Origin: Agrobacterium tumefaciens
GTDB taxonomy: Bacteria; Pseudomonadota; Alphaproteobacteria; Rhizobiales; Rhizobiaceae
Direction of reading: 5' to 3'
Assembly (NCBI RefSeq): GCF_009649785.1
Contig: NZ_WJOK01000021.1
Span: forward strand, 1-64,000
Length of the DNA: 64,000 bases
The notes beneath the pieces were generated by a model. The model saw only the letters and a list, made by a program, of their open reading frames with translations, searched no databases and was not told the origin of the DNA. Position numbers and translations under genes: made by a program. The first letter of the stretch is position 1. Each line of letters opens with the position of its first letter. This document shows positions 1 through 8,271 of the stretch, piece by piece.

Positions 1-423
1 ATTATAAGTTATGCATTAAAATAATTACGAATAAAAAGCATATTGCAAACTTTGAGAAAATTGCGCAAAGTAAAACTAGATTCTGTACCTCCTTGCTAAA
101 TTTAAGGTGGTGTAAGGTAGTGGTCACGAAGCCAGACATTGGAAGACAAGATTTGTGTGCTCAATTTTTGATTGTTTTTTGCTCCAAATACTACTGAGAA
201 TGTAGCAGTTTGTTGCTAAAATGACGAAAAACAGGCGAAAGTCTGAAAATTTGATCAAGATGTCCAGGTAAATGATCAATGAAGAATAGTCTTGGAGGGG
301 GACACGATATAAGCAAGATTTAGGTATATACAACGTATCGACTGAATTATAAAAAACACCTTTTGGACCACCTATAATAGCCACCATGACGGTCTTCCGA
401 CTGTCATCAGGAGACTTGAGCGT
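1..423. other. AT-rich gene-free region upstream of nolR
   Basis: This stretch is visibly richer in A+T than the rest of the window and holds no gene that I can support. A TATAAT hexamer lies at 373-378, but no good -35 sits 16-18 bp upstream of it. A near match to the NolR box (TTTAG, nine bases, then AC instead of AT/AA) lies at 319-334, which would fit the autoregulation known for NolR in Sinorhizobium but is weak on its own. The leader to the nolR start may be long. Confidence 0.5.
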
Positions 424-747
424 ATGGATAACCAATCTCTGTCGGAACATAGCATCGCCGCTGCAGACTTGCTCTCAGCGATGGCAAATCCCAAGCGCCT
501 GATGATCTTGTGCACGCTGGTGGATACGGAAGTGCCGGTCGGTGTTCTCGCCTCCCAAGTTGGTCTCAGCCAGTCCGCGCTCTCGCAACATCTTTCGAAA
601 TTGCGTGCCCAGCGGCTGGTGAAAACAAGACGGGATGCTCAGACCATCTATTATTCCAGCAATTCCGAATCCGTCAAAAAAATCCTCGCTTCCCTCGAGG
701 AGATTTATTGCCAGGTGCAGAAGAGCAGCAAGACTGCTGCCGCTTGA
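424..747 (+). CDS. nolR: NolR-type ArsR-family transcriptional regulator
   Basis: A 107-residue winged-helix repressor of the ArsR/SmtB fold. Residues ~13-90 form the DNA-binding domain; the recognition region reads VGLSQSALSQHLSKLRAQ and is followed by a wing ending in RRDAQTIYYSS. These stretches, and AMANPKRL near the N-terminus, match what I remember of rhizobial NolR, a global repressor of nodulation and growth-phase genes. There are no Cys pairs of the metal-sensing ArsR type. GGAGA about ten bases before the ATG supports the start. The gene is monocistronic, with a strong terminator right behind it. In a non-nodulating Agrobacterium the regulon would be growth-phase, motility or surface genes; that is inference. 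Confidence 0.88.
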   Translation: MDNQSLSEHSIAAADLLSAMANPKRLMILCTLVDTEVPVGVLASQVGLSQSALSQHLSKLRAQRLVKTRRDAQTIYYSSNSESVKKILASLEEIYCQVQKSSKTAAA

Positions 748-787
748 TCTAACGGCCATCCCACGGCCCGGCGGTGCCATTCCGTTG

Positions 788-820
788 AAACCGGCGCATG
801 ACGCCGGTTTTTTCTTTTTT
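788..820 (+). terminator. Rho-independent terminator of nolR
   Basis: A perfect hairpin, arms AAACCGGCG and CGCCGGTTT around CATGA, runs straight into a T-rich tract (TTTCTTTTTTT). It lies about 40 bases after the nolR stop codon and is directed with that gene. Confidence 0.9.
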
Positions 821-866
821 TGGCGTCTGGCTCGCATGTAATGCGGTGAAAAGTCGCCCGCCCCAC

Positions 867-2042
867 TCACGGCGAAGACGCAGCCTGTATCTGTTGCTTT
901 AGCCGGCTTGCCGCAGCCGCATATCCACCGTCGGCACCATCGACGAAATGCATATGGTCCTTCGAAAGCGGGGAGGGCACGATACAGGTCATCAATGCGG
1001 CGTCCTGCTCGTGCAGGCCGAAATAGCAGGTGCCGGAGAGGCGCCCCAGCTCCAGCCGCGCACGGATCTTTTCGAGCCTCTCGGCGTCGATATCAACCGT
1101 CATTTTCAGGCCATCGTCGAATTTCCTGAAATCGGTGTTGCTGGCAACCGAGCGCCGATAGCGATCCGCATTAAACCGTCCGAGCGACAATCCCGTCATG
1201 CCTAGGAAATTCACGAGGAAGCTCTCGCCGAGAATGCGCAGCGAACGGCGCACCTTGCCCCAGCTATCGTGATAGGCCGCACCTGCCCTGGCTTCCAGAC
1301 CGAGGCCTTCCCGCACGAAGCCCAGTTTCGGCCCATCCTCCGGCACGGGGTGGCCTTGTCTTGCGTCCTGCGTGGCCAGATCGACGAGATCGATGACCAG
1401 CTGGCGGAATGCCGGCATATCCAGTGAGGGTCCCGGCATGGCGATGATCGACACTACCTTGCCATGGGTCGCCGGAATGGGGTTCCAGCGGCATGAAAGG
1501 CCGGTCAGGTCCGGCCGACCGCCTGTCGCAACCGTAGGCAGGGCATATTGCCCCTCCTTCATCCGCGCCTCGGCCCAGCTGTTGCCGCCGCCCGAAAACA
1601 TGGCGTAGGAAACATCCTCGCTTGCCTGAAAGCGCGCGACGCGCACATCGAAACCGTTGTTGCGTATGTCCTCCACCGGAACAAGCGCCACACGCATCGA
1701 AAGGTCGAGATCGTCCTTCACCCAGCGCTGCACGTTCGAAAGGGCGGTGCGCGCAAGGGGTATCCCGTTCGGTGGCACCGCAACGGCGGCTCCATCGCCA
1801 CCGAACACGAAGGGCAGGTCGTGACGCCCGAGGCTGTTCGATATGCCTGAGATGACCGCAGCGCCCGCCATGTTGACGGACTTATATCTGCCGGTGCCGA
1901 TCGCCCCTGTCGAATCGATGATATCGGCAATGGCCAGCGCCCATCCCGGCGGCAGGGCGCGATAAAGCGCCGGGTCGGCCACGTCCTCGAAATGTCGGAA
2001 GACGGGCAGACCCGTCAGAAATTCGTCATCTGCTGTTATCAT
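867..2042 (-). CDS. DUF3095 family protein, cyclase-like fold suspected
   Basis: A soluble 391-residue protein of the DUF3095 family; no signal peptide or membrane segment is seen. Residues ~36-47 read IADIIDSTGAIG and residues ~80-90 FVFGGDGAAVA. Spacing and chemistry recall the two metal-binding Asp motifs of class III nucleotide cyclases (an Asp-Ile-x-x-Ser/Thr strand and a GD-containing hairpin), so a nucleotide-cyclase-related or other metal-dependent nucleotidyl activity is possible; this is inference. The C-terminal third, near residues 250-390, looks alpha/beta without a motif that I recognise. AGGAGG lies 11 bases before the ATG. It is transcribed against nolR and is not in an evident operon. 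Confidence 0.75.
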   Translation of the reverse strand: MITADDEFLTGLPVFRHFEDVADPALYRALPPGWALAIADIIDSTGAIGTGRYKSVNMAGAAVISGISNSLGRHDLPFVFGGDGAAVAVPPNGIPLARTALSNVQRWVKDDLDLSMRVALVPVEDIRNNGFDVRVARFQASEDVSYAMFSGGGNSWAEARMKEGQYALPTVATGGRPDLTGLSCRWNPIPATHGKVVSIIAMPGPSLDMPAFRQLVIDLVDLATQDARQGHPVPEDGPKLGFVREGLGLEARAGAAYHDSWGKVRRSLRILGESFLVNFLGMTGLSLGRFNADRYRRSVASNTDFRKFDDGLKMTVDIDAERLEKIRARLELGRLSGTCYFGLHEQDAALMTCIVPSPLSKDHMHFVDGADGGYAAAASRLKQQIQAASSP

Positions 2043-2329
2043 GCCGCCATTATCCTCCTGCGGCGACCAAACGCCAAGCGTTTACGCCGTTGCGCTCGCC
2101 CGTTTCGATGACACGATCGAGGCTGGCCTGACGATAGATTTACCGCGAATAGACCTTATCCAGCAAAGGTGACTTGCATAAGCCATCAAACCTTCCGTAT
2201 GAGTTGAAATGAAGGCTCGGAATTCAAAAATGGAACGGGTTTTCGCCGGGAGGCGTCCGCGAAGTTTCATTCGGTCGGCGCCCAAGGCGCTCATCGGGGC
2301 TGAGACCCCATTTCCAAGGAGACACCAGG

Positions 2330-3436
2330 ATGAAACTGAAGACATTGACCAGCGTGACGCTTGCAGCGTCCTTCGCATTCGCACCGCTTGCCCATGCCGA
2401 AATCGTCATCGGCCTGATTGCGCCGCTTACCGGTCCCGTCGCCGCCTATGGCGACCAGGTCAAGAACGGCGCCCAGACGGCAGTCAATGAAATCAACAAG
2501 AAGGGCGGCATTCTCGGAGAGCAGGTCGTTCTGAAGCTTGCAGACGATGGCGGCGAGCCGAAGCAGGGTGTGTCGGCCGCAAACCAGCTGGTTGCCGAAG
2601 GCATCCATTTCGTCGTCGGTCCGGTCACGTCAGGCGTTGCCATTCCGGCATCGGACGTGTTTGCTGAAAACGGTGTCCTGATGATCACCCCCACGGCGAC
2701 CTCGCCGGGCCTGACGAACCGTGGCCTTACCAATGTTTTCCGCACTTGCGGTCGGGACGACCAGCAGGCAGAAGTTGCGGCGAAATACGTTCTTGCCAAG
2801 CTTAAGGACAAGAAGGTCGCCATCATTCACGACAAGGGCGCTTACGGTAAGGGTCTGGCGGATGCCTTCAAGACCACGCTGAATGCCGGTGGCGTTACCG
2901 AAGTTCTCTATGACGCGCTGACACCAGGCGAAAAGGATCTCGGCGCGCTGACGGCCCGCCTGAAGTCTGAAAATGTCGATATCGTCTATTTCGGCGGTTA
3001 CCATCCTGAAGCCGGTCTTCTGGTGCGCCAGTTGAACGATATCGGCGCCAAGGCTGCCGTTATCGGCGGTGACGGCCTGTCGAACAGCGAGTTCTGGAAC
3101 ATCGGTGCCAAGGCTGGTGAAGGCACGATCTTCACCAACGCCTCCGACGCCCTGAAGAACGAAGATTCCAAGGCTGCTGCCGAAGCTCTAAAGGCCGCCA
3201 ACATTCCTGCGGAAGCCTTCACCCTTAACGCTTACGCTGCCGTCGAAGTGCTGAAGGCCGGCATCGAGAAGGCTGGAAGCGCAAAGGATTCCGAAGCGGT
3301 CATCACGGCTCTGAAGAGCGGTGACGCTTTTGCCACGGCGATCGGCAAGGTCACCTATGGCGAGAGTGGCGACCTGTCGTCGCAGGCTTTCTCGCTCTAC
3401 AAGTGGCAGGACGGCAAGATCGTCGCAGCCGAATAA
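2330..3436 (+). CDS. Branched-chain amino-acid ABC transporter substrate-binding protein
   Basis: A 368-residue periplasmic binding protein of the LivJ/LivK (type I, Peripla_BP_6) family. Residues 1-23 are a Sec signal peptide ending APLAHA. The mature N-terminus, [18 protein letters not shown], and the segment [17 protein letters not shown] are typical of this family, with Ser/Thr side chains placed to hold the alpha-amino and carboxyl groups of the ligand. A strong SD (AAGGAGACACC) precedes the ATG. No permease or ATPase genes lie beside it, so it must work with a transporter encoded elsewhere, as is common for orphan Liv binding proteins in rhizobia. The ligand is probably Leu/Ile/Val or a related amino acid. 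Confidence 0.92.
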   Translation: MKLKTLTSVTLAASFAFAPLAHAEIVIGLIAPLTGPVAAYGDQVKNGAQTAVNEINKKGGILGEQVVLKLADDGGEPKQGVSAANQLVAEGIHFVVGPVTSGVAIPASDVFAENGVLMITPTATSPGLTNRGLTNVFRTCGRDDQQAEVAAKYVLAKLKDKKVAIIHDKGAYGKGLADAFKTTLNAGGVTEVLYDALTPGEKDLGALTARLKSENVDIVYFGGYHPEAGLLVRQLNDIGAKAAVIGGDGLSNSEFWNIGAKAGEGTIFTNASDALKNEDSKAAAEALKAANIPAEAFTLNAYAAVEVLKAGIEKAGSAKDSEAVITALKSGDAFATAIGKVTYGESGDLSSQAFSLYKWQDGKIVAAE

Positions 3437-3445
3437 GGATAAGGC

Positions 3446-3474
3446 GTACCGGCCGCATCCGTTGCGGCCGGTAC
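3446..3474 (+). terminator. Strong hairpin after the binding-protein gene
   Basis: A perfect 12-bp inverted repeat, GTACCGGCCGCA / TGCGGCCGGTAC with a five-base loop, begins ten bases after the stop codon. There is no T-run, so it may stabilise the 3' end or act with Rho rather than terminate by itself. Confidence 0.55.
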
Positions 3475-3505
3475 CATCTCCGTCGCCTGACAAGGGGCAA
3501 GCAGA

Positions 3506-3934
3506 ATGGGCAGTGACGTGGACGCCCGGGATGCAAGCGCGGCGGGTGGGGAAAACCTTCCTCACATTGGCTTTGCGCGGATATTCCCGATTCTCAGAAT
3601 TTTCGATGAGGCCAAGGCGCGGGAATTCTATGTTGATTTTCTCGGTTTCAAGGTCGACTGGGAACACCGCTTCGGCGAAAACTTCCCGCTCTACATGCAG
3701 GTTTCGCGGGCCGGAATGGGGCTTCACCTCAGCGGCCATCATGGCGACGCGACGCCGGGCTCCAATATCTTCGCCACCATGCACGGCGTGCATGCCTTCC
3801 AAAAAGAGCTGGTCGGCAAAGACTACCGCTTCCTGAAGCCTGGTGTCGAAGAATTGCCCTGGGGCGATGTCATGGAAGTCATCGATCCATTCGGCAACCG
3901 TATCCGTTTCTGTGAGCAGAAAAGCGAGGGGTGA
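3506..3934 (+). CDS. VOC/glyoxalase-fold protein, bleomycin-resistance-like
   Basis: A 142-residue protein of the vicinal-oxygen-chelate superfamily. From residue ~22 it shows the paired beta-alpha-beta-beta-beta layout: FPILRIFDEAKAREFYVDFL in the first half and the closing strand WGDVMEVIDPFGNRIRF in the second. It resembles glyoxalase superfamily proteins annotated as bleomycin-resistance-like. Candidate metal ligands or binding residues include the His pair in the central GHH segment and the Glu of VMEVIDP. The substrate cannot be told from sequence; drug binding, glyoxalase-type isomerisation and dioxygenase chemistry all use this fold. The start is the first good ATG, and the first ~20 residues look like a non-conserved extension. 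The gene stands alone between a hairpin and a terminator. Confidence 0.75.
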   Translation: MGSDVDARDASAAGGENLPHIGFARIFPILRIFDEAKAREFYVDFLGFKVDWEHRFGENFPLYMQVSRAGMGLHLSGHHGDATPGSNIFATMHGVHAFQKELVGKDYRFLKPGVEELPWGDVMEVIDPFGNRIRFCEQKSEG

Positions 3935-4000
3935 CGTCTTCGACGTGACCTCATGGGTCTTGACCTCGGCTGCGGTTTGAACGATAGGAAGCGCAAATAG

Positions 4001-4044
4001 CGAGCCGCGTGCACGGAGACCCCGTGCGCGCGGTTCGTGCGTTT
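4001..4044 (+). terminator. Terminator-like hairpin between the VOC and CDF genes
   Basis: A 16-bp stem with two G-U pairs forms between 4001-4016 and 4022-4037, followed by TGCGTTTT. It lies about 65 bases after the VOC gene and 47 before the CDF start, so it can separate the two transcripts. Confidence 0.6.
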
Positions 4045-4090
4045 TGGCGGTCAGTTCTGCAATTCGTTCGCATCCGCACGGGGGCAAAAA

Positions 4091-4993
4091 ATGAACACTG
4101 AAGGCAATGCACTGGTAAGGAAGCTCGCATTCTGGGGCATTCCACTTTCTTTCGGCGTGCTTGGCCTCAAGCTCGTGGCGTGGTGGGTCACAGGGTCGGT
4201 AGCGCTGCTGTCGGACGGTCTGGAATCGACCGTCAACGTTGTTGCGGCCTTCATTGCCTATTTCGTCATCCGTTATGCGCAGAAGCCCGCAGATGACGAT
4301 CACCAGTTCGGCCATCACAAGGCGGAATATATCTCGGCTGTCGTCGAGGGCGTGCTGATCGTCGTCGCCGCACTTCTGATCGTGCAGGAAGCCTGGGGTG
4401 GTCTCTTCAACCCGAAGCTGCCGGAAGCGCCGGTTCTCGGTCTTGCCATCAACGCGTCAGCGGGCGTCATCAACGCCGTCTGGGCGACAATCCTCATCCG
4501 CGTCGGCCGGAAATACGCTTCACCAGCCCTCAAGGCGGATGGTCATCATATCATGTCGGATGTCATAACGTCCGCAGGGGTTCTGGTCGGTCTGGTTCTG
4601 GCGCTTCTGACGGGTTACGCCATTCTCGATCCGCTGCTCGCCATTCTGGTGGCCATCAACATCCTGTTCCAGGGATCGAAGGTCATTTTGCATTCGCTCG
4701 GCGGGTTGATGGACCGGGCGGTGGAACCGGAAGAAGACGAGGCGATCAAGAAGGCGATCGCCGAAAATTCCGTCGGCATCATCGGCGTGCATGATCTTAG
4801 AACCCGCCGCGCCGGTTCGGCCGCCTTCATCGATTTCCACGTCGTTGTTCCCGCCCCGATGACGGTGCGGGAGGCGCATGATATTTGCGACCGCCTTGAA
4901 GATGCCATAAGGGAAGTCATACCGGGTGCCAGCCTTGCCATTCACGTCGAGCCGGAAGGCGAAAAGGCGCATGGCGTCAAAGTGATTGTTTGA
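4091..4993 (+). CDS. Cation diffusion facilitator (CDF) metal/proton antiporter
   Basis: A 300-residue inner-membrane protein of the CDF family (COG0053 type) that exports divalent metal ions using the proton gradient. Six membrane segments span residues ~13-200, and a cytoplasmic metallochaperone-like domain follows (~205-300). TM5 has the expected HxxxD metal site in [11 protein letters not shown]. The TM2 site, usually D/HxxxD, reads ESTVN (residues ~45-49, after SDGL), which may change metal preference. HHKAEY follows the first loop. I place the start at the ATG of MNTEGN because the in-frame ORF upstream overlaps the terminator hairpin; GGGG lies shortly before it. Zn, Fe or Mn could be the substrate. 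queF follows after 17 bases. Confidence 0.85.
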   Translation: MNTEGNALVRKLAFWGIPLSFGVLGLKLVAWWVTGSVALLSDGLESTVNVVAAFIAYFVIRYAQKPADDDHQFGHHKAEYISAVVEGVLIVVAALLIVQEAWGGLFNPKLPEAPVLGLAINASAGVINAVWATILIRVGRKYASPALKADGHHIMSDVITSAGVLVGLVLALLTGYAILDPLLAILVAINILFQGSKVILHSLGGLMDRAVEPEEDEAIKKAIAENSVGIIGVHDLRTRRAGSAAFIDFHVVVPAPMTVREAHDICDRLEDAIREVIPGASLAIHVEPEGEKAHGVKVIV

Positions 4994-5010
4994 ATAAGCA
5001 GGAGTTTTCC

Positions 5011-5475
5011 ATGTCCGTGACGGATGTTTCCAGCCTGTCGCAGCTGGGCGCGAAGGTCGATACGCCCGAGAGCCCGGAAAAGGCAATTCTCGAAAAGGTG
5101 CCGAACGGCAATGCCGGTACCGATTATGTGGTGCGGTTCACAGCACCCGAATTCACCTCGCTTTGCCCTATGACCGGACAGCCAGATTTCGCCCATATCG
5201 TCATCGACTATATTGCCGGTGATTTTCTGGTGGAATCGAAGTCGCTGAAGCTGTTCCTGCAATCCTTCCGCAACCACGGCGCATTTCACGAGGATTGCTC
5301 GGTCTATATCGCCAGGCGGCTGGTGGAGCTGTTGCAGCCGAAATGGCTGCGCATCGGCGCTTACTGGTATCCGCGCGGCGGTATTCCGATTGACGTTTTC
5401 TGGCAGACCGGACCGGTGCCTGAGGGCGTGTGGTTGCCGGATCAGGGTGTGCCGACCTATCGCGGCCGCGGCTGA
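5011..5475 (+). CDS. queF: NADPH-dependent preQ0 reductase QueF
   Basis: A 154-residue enzyme of the short (unimodular, YkvM-like) QueF class that reduces 7-cyano-7-deazaguanine (preQ0) to preQ1 in queuosine biosynthesis, a tRNA wobble-base modification. The catalytic Cys and Asp are both present in [12 protein letters not shown] (residues ~50-61). The QueF motif ESKSLKLF that binds NADPH follows at ~76-83, with [11 protein letters not shown] after it. Length is normal for the short class. I choose the ATG with GCAGGAG eight bases upstream rather than a TTG seven codons earlier. It lies close behind the CDF gene and may be cotranscribed with it. Confidence 0.95.
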   Translation: MSVTDVSSLSQLGAKVDTPESPEKAILEKVPNGNAGTDYVVRFTAPEFTSLCPMTGQPDFAHIVIDYIAGDFLVESKSLKLFLQSFRNHGAFHEDCSVYIARRLVELLQPKWLRIGAYWYPRGGIPIDVFWQTGPVPEGVWLPDQGVPTYRGRG

Positions 5476-5500
5476 TCCGGCTTTTCACTGTTGAAAACGT

Positions 5501-6256
5501 TCAGGCGAACGACCCGTCGTCGCCTTGATCGAAATCGTCATCGGCGCTGTCGTCGTAGTCGGCCTGCTGGACATCGTTACTATTGTCCGGCTGGGAGGAA
5601 CTGTCGCCGTAGTAGTTGTTGATGACGGTTTCTTCGACCGGTGCATTGTTGCCCAGCGGATTGCCGCCGCCGAATGGCGAGCCAATGCCGAGCGACGATG
5701 CGTGGTTGCCGAAAATACCGCTCAGCGAATTGGCGAGCAGCATGCCGCCGGCAACACCTGCAGCAGCGCCGAGCGCGCCTTGCAGGAAACCGCCGCCGGA
5801 GCGTCCGGCTGCTGCGGGTTGCTGGCTCCAGAGACCACCGGGCTGCTGATCAGGTGCGCGGCCGGCTGGTGAGCCCCAGGGACCGGCTGTCTGGCCTGCG
5901 GTATCGTTGCGCCATGATGTCTGGGGCGGTGGCGAGACGGGCGCCGGAGCAGTTGATTGCTGTTGGCCGGTGCCGAAGATCGAACTCAGAAAACCACCCT
6001 GTGCGGCTGCTTGCGGGGCCGCATTACCGCTTTCCAGCGCATGGATGCGGTCTTCGAGCTGTTGGATGTGTGCTGCTGCCGCTTCCAGACCCTTTTCCTG
6101 AACGATCACAGCCTGGGCGAGATAATAGGGGGCTGCGGGCTGATCGCGCACGGCATCTGCGATCAATATTTCCGCCTCGCGGTCGCGCGGGGTGGCGGAT
6201 GCGGCTTTTGTCCTGTCGAACAGGGCCTTGAGAAGTTGGCTTTCTTCCGGTGACAT
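5501..6256 (-). CDS. DUF2076 domain protein
   Basis: A 251-residue protein of the DUF2076 family. The N-terminus (residues 1-80), starting MSPEESQLLKALFDR, is helical with a coiled-coil-like stretch AAHIQQLEDRIHALE. The middle is Gln/Pro/Gly rich and of low complexity. A hydrophobic Gly/Ala-rich segment near 150-175, GALGAAAGVAGGMLLANSL, could insert in a membrane. The C-terminus is strongly acidic with repeated Asp pairs (DDSADDDFDQGDDGS). Family members are sometimes annotated as periplasmic ligand-binding sensors, but I see no cleavable signal peptide and do not assign a function. The SD TAAGGAGG lies six bases before the ATG and is part of a strong hairpin (see 6263-6299). Confidence 0.8.
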   Translation of the reverse strand: MSPEESQLLKALFDRTKAASATPRDREAEILIADAVRDQPAAPYYLAQAVIVQEKGLEAAAAHIQQLEDRIHALESGNAAPQAAAQGGFLSSIFGTGQQQSTAPAPVSPPPQTSWRNDTAGQTAGPWGSPAGRAPDQQPGGLWSQQPAAAGRSGGGFLQGALGAAAGVAGGMLLANSLSGIFGNHASSLGIGSPFGGGNPLGNNAPVEETVINNYYGDSSSQPDNSNDVQQADYDDSADDDFDQGDDGSFA

Positions 6257-6262
6257 ATGATG

Positions 6263-6299
6263 CCTCCTTACCGTGAAGCGGAAATCAACGATAAGGAGG
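6263..6299 (-). promoter_or_regulatory. Hairpin occluding the SD of the DUF2076 gene
   Basis: In the minus-strand transcript CCUCCUUAUCGU pairs with ACGGUAAGGAGG around a 13-base loop: twelve pairs, one of them U-G. The 3' arm contains the complete Shine-Dalgarno TAAGGAGG and ends six bases before the ATG at 6256. If the transcript starts above 6299, the ribosome-binding site is fully paired and translation should be conditional (RNA thermometer, sRNA or protein control). Confidence 0.6.
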
Positions 6300-6356
6300 T
6301 AGGTCCAAATTCAGGCTTTTCAAAGCGGCCGAAACTTTAAATTTCGGTAATGATCG

Positions 6357-6947
6357 TCACCCGCCGAAGGCAAGCGAAAGGCCCGCTATTGCCGTCAGCG
6401 CGCCGGCGGTACGGCTTGCGGCCGAGCCGAAACGGGCAATGCGCAGGCCAAGCACGATGCCTGCGAGATGCAGGATCGCGGTTGCTATCATGAAACCGAT
6501 GCCGAATTGCAGGGCGCCGGCGCTGCCGAGTTCACCGCCATGGGCATGGCCGTGGAAAAGGGCAAAAGCGCCGACCACGGCCGCAGCGGCTGCCGTCGGC
6601 AGCTTTGCCGCAATCGTGACCAGCAGGCCGAGGCCGATGACGGAGGCCAGGATGGCCGGTTCGACAAACGGAAGGCCGATGCCATAAACGGCCATCAGGA
6701 AACCAATGGCCATGGTGCCGACGAAGGCGGCAGGCACGATCCACAGGGCCTTGCGGTCATTCTGCGCCATGGCGATCTGCGATGCCCAGAGACCGACGGC
6801 AACCATTGCCAGAATATGATCCGCACCGAAGAAGGGGTGGGAGACGCCAGCCATGAAGGAGCCGTGTTCTTCCGGGTTCAAATGGGCGAAAGCGGGCAGG
6901 GCGGTGGCGCCGAGCGCTGCGGCAGCAAGGCTTAGTCTTTTCAGCAT
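6357..6947 (-). CDS. HupE/UreJ-family membrane protein
   Basis: A 196-residue integral membrane protein of the HupE/UreJ family, whose members import nickel or another metal for hydrogenase and urease. Residues 1-21 are a signal peptide ending PAFA, directly followed by a His-containing N-terminus, HLNPEEHG. The family motif HPFFGADHILAM (residues ~37-48) and a second His cluster, FHGHAHGGEL (~131-140), are the expected metal-binding sites. About six further membrane segments follow. AGAGGG lies shortly before the ATG. No urease or hydrogenase genes are nearby, so it probably serves a metalloenzyme encoded elsewhere. Confidence 0.88.
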   Translation of the reverse strand: MLKRLSLAAAALGATALPAFAHLNPEEHGSFMAGVSHPFFGADHILAMVAVGLWASQIAMAQNDRKALWIVPAAFVGTMAIGFLMAVYGIGLPFVEPAILASVIGLGLLVTIAAKLPTAAAAAVVGAFALFHGHAHGGELGSAGALQFGIGFMIATAILHLAGIVLGLRIARFGSAASRTAGALTAIAGLSLAFGG

Positions 6948-7180
6948 GATTCCCTCTTTTGATTATCGCCGCCAGCAAGGGGATCTTGGGGTTCCCGCAA
7001 TCGGCGGCACTGCAATGAGGACCTGACGATACCGCGAACCCTGAGAGGCTGTCCATGCGTCATCTGCCGGGGGCGATGTTTATTGTTGGGGCGCAAACCT
7101 TGCCTTTTTTGCTCATTGCCTTACGTAACAAGTCGCACTATGTCCGAAGGGCATGCATGAATTACGCTGGAGAGCCGCTG

Positions 7181-7762
7181 ATGAACGAAGACGAAGACGA
7201 CAAGAGCAAGGAACTGCCGATCGGCAAGGAAACGGAAGCGAATCTTTTCAAGTCGCGTTCGATCTTCATCTATGGTGGCATCACGCAGGAACTGGCGCAG
7301 AAGGTCTGCACGCAGCTCGTGGCACTTGCCGCCGCCAGCGACGACGACATTCGCGTTTACGTCAATTCGCCGGGCGGCCATGTCGAATCGGGTGATTCGA
7401 TCCATGACATGATCAAGTTCATCAAGCCGAAGGTTTATATCATCGGTACGGGCTGGGTCGCTTCCGCTGGCGCGCTGATCTATGTTTCGGTGCCGAAGGA
7501 ACGTCGTCTTTGCCTGCCGAACACCCGCTTCCTGCTGCACCAGCCCTCCGGCGGCACGCGCGGCATGGCATCCGACATCGAAATCCAGGCCCGCGAAATC
7601 ATCAAGATGAACCAGCGCCTGATCAAGATCTTCGCCAAGGCCACCGGCCAGAGCGAAGAAAAGATCGCCAAGGACATCGATCGCGATTACTGGCTCGGCG
7701 CTGAAGAAGCCAAGGGCTACGGCCTCGTCGGCAAGATCGTCGAGAGCCAGTCGGAAGTCTAA
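7181..7762 (+). CDS. clpP: ClpP-family serine protease subunit
   Basis: A ~193-residue Clp protease proteolytic subunit. The triad is visible: Ser in WVASAGA (ClpP normally has QAASMGA), His in LLHQPSGG, and Asp in [22 protein letters not shown] forms the oxyanion and handle region. The Ser motif differs enough to mark this as a secondary ClpP paralogue rather than the main housekeeping one; rhizobia carry several. I choose the ATG of MNEDEDD, with GGAGA about eight bases upstream; MNYAGE at 7157 is a possible alternative, and the ORF is open from 7055. The N-terminus is acidic and lacks a typical propeptide. A terminator follows at once, so the gene is monocistronic. Confidence 0.9.
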   Translation: MNEDEDDKSKELPIGKETEANLFKSRSIFIYGGITQELAQKVCTQLVALAAASDDDIRVYVNSPGGHVESGDSIHDMIKFIKPKVYIIGTGWVASAGALIYVSVPKERRLCLPNTRFLLHQPSGGTRGMASDIEIQAREIIKMNQRLIKIFAKATGQSEEKIAKDIDRDYWLGAEEAKGYGLVGKIVESQSEV

Positions 7763-7785
7763 GGTTTTGATTTTTAGTTGAGAGA

Positions 7786-7819
7786 GCCCGTGCCGGTGGA
7801 AACCGGCACGGGCTTTTTT
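7786..7819 (+). terminator. Rho-independent terminator of clpP
   Basis: A perfect 12-bp stem (GCCCGTGCCGGT / ACCGGCACGGGC, loop GGAA) is followed by six T residues, 24 bases after the clpP stop. Confidence 0.95.
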
Positions 7820-7878
7820 CATTCAGGCAAGATGATACGTGCCGCTCCCGGTCATGTGCATTGAATGTTCGGCCGGCA

Positions 7879-8127
7879 TCACTTCATCGTGTTGCAGGCC
7901 TTCATCATGTCGGCTTTTTTCATCTTGTTCATTTCCATGTCAGCCTTGTGCATGCAGTCCTTTTTGGATGCCATGGACATGTCGCCTTTTTTCATCGTCT
8001 GCGTCTTCATGGTGTCGTTGTGCATTTTCGTCATATCGGTCTTCATGCCGTCGGCATGGGCGATGCCTGCGAAAGAAAGAACAGACAGCATGGAAGCGGT
8101 GGCGATGGTGGTAAAAATGCGGGTCAT
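7879..8127 (-). CDS. MXKDX-repeat periplasmic protein
   Basis: An 82-residue exported protein. Residues 1-25 are a signal peptide (ending GIAHA). The mature part is a Met/Lys/Asp-rich string of five-residue units such as MKKGD, MSMAS, MHKAD and MKKAD, which is the MXKDX pentapeptide repeat family. Such Met- and His-bearing chains suggest metal binding in the periplasm, but this is inference. The start is the ATG with GAGGAGATC upstream. A promoter of the same type as that of the neighbouring ECF sigma gene lies 60 bases before the start, so the gene is a likely target of that sigma factor. Confidence 0.85.
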   Translation of the reverse strand: MTRIFTTIATASMLSVLSFAGIAHADGMKTDMTKMHNDTMKTQTMKKGDMSMASKKDCMHKADMEMNKMKKADMMKACNTMK

Positions 8128-8191
8128 GAAAGATCTCCTCTGGACGTCATTAAATGTCCGCCGGCGTTGCACCGGGGCTCACGATTGTCCA

Positions 8192-8217
8192 TTCGGTGGG
8201 GATCCGTGTGTCGTTAC
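8192..8217 (-). promoter_or_regulatory. SigF-type ECF promoter for the MXKDX gene
   Basis: Reading the minus strand, GTAACG (8217-8212), sixteen bases and CGAA (8195-8192) match the GTAACC-N16-CGAA promoter that I recall for Caulobacter SigF, the family partner of NrsF. The expected start of transcription is near 8185, giving a 5' leader of about 58 bases. Confidence 0.75.
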
Positions 8218-8271
8218 ACGCTCACGCGTTTGTGACATCATATTCGGGCGAGATTCTTTTCACGCCATTAT

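Noticed and set aside
124-450. 108-residue minus-strand ORF in the AT-rich leader
   Set aside because: No SD, no recognisable domain, and its start lies inside nolR; AT-rich composition makes such open frames of odd content by chance.
3188-4318. 376-residue minus-strand ORF across the VOC and CDF genes
   Set aside because: Overlaps three supported plus-strand genes and shows no domain or SD.
6291-6310. Strong plus-strand SD (TAAGGAGG) at 6292
   Set aside because: No start codon follows within a usable distance; it is better explained as the anti-SD arm of the minus-strand hairpin.
7055-7180. N-terminal extension of ClpP by 42 residues
   Set aside because: In frame and open, but unlike ClpP N-termini; the ATG at 7181 has a better SD and normal length.
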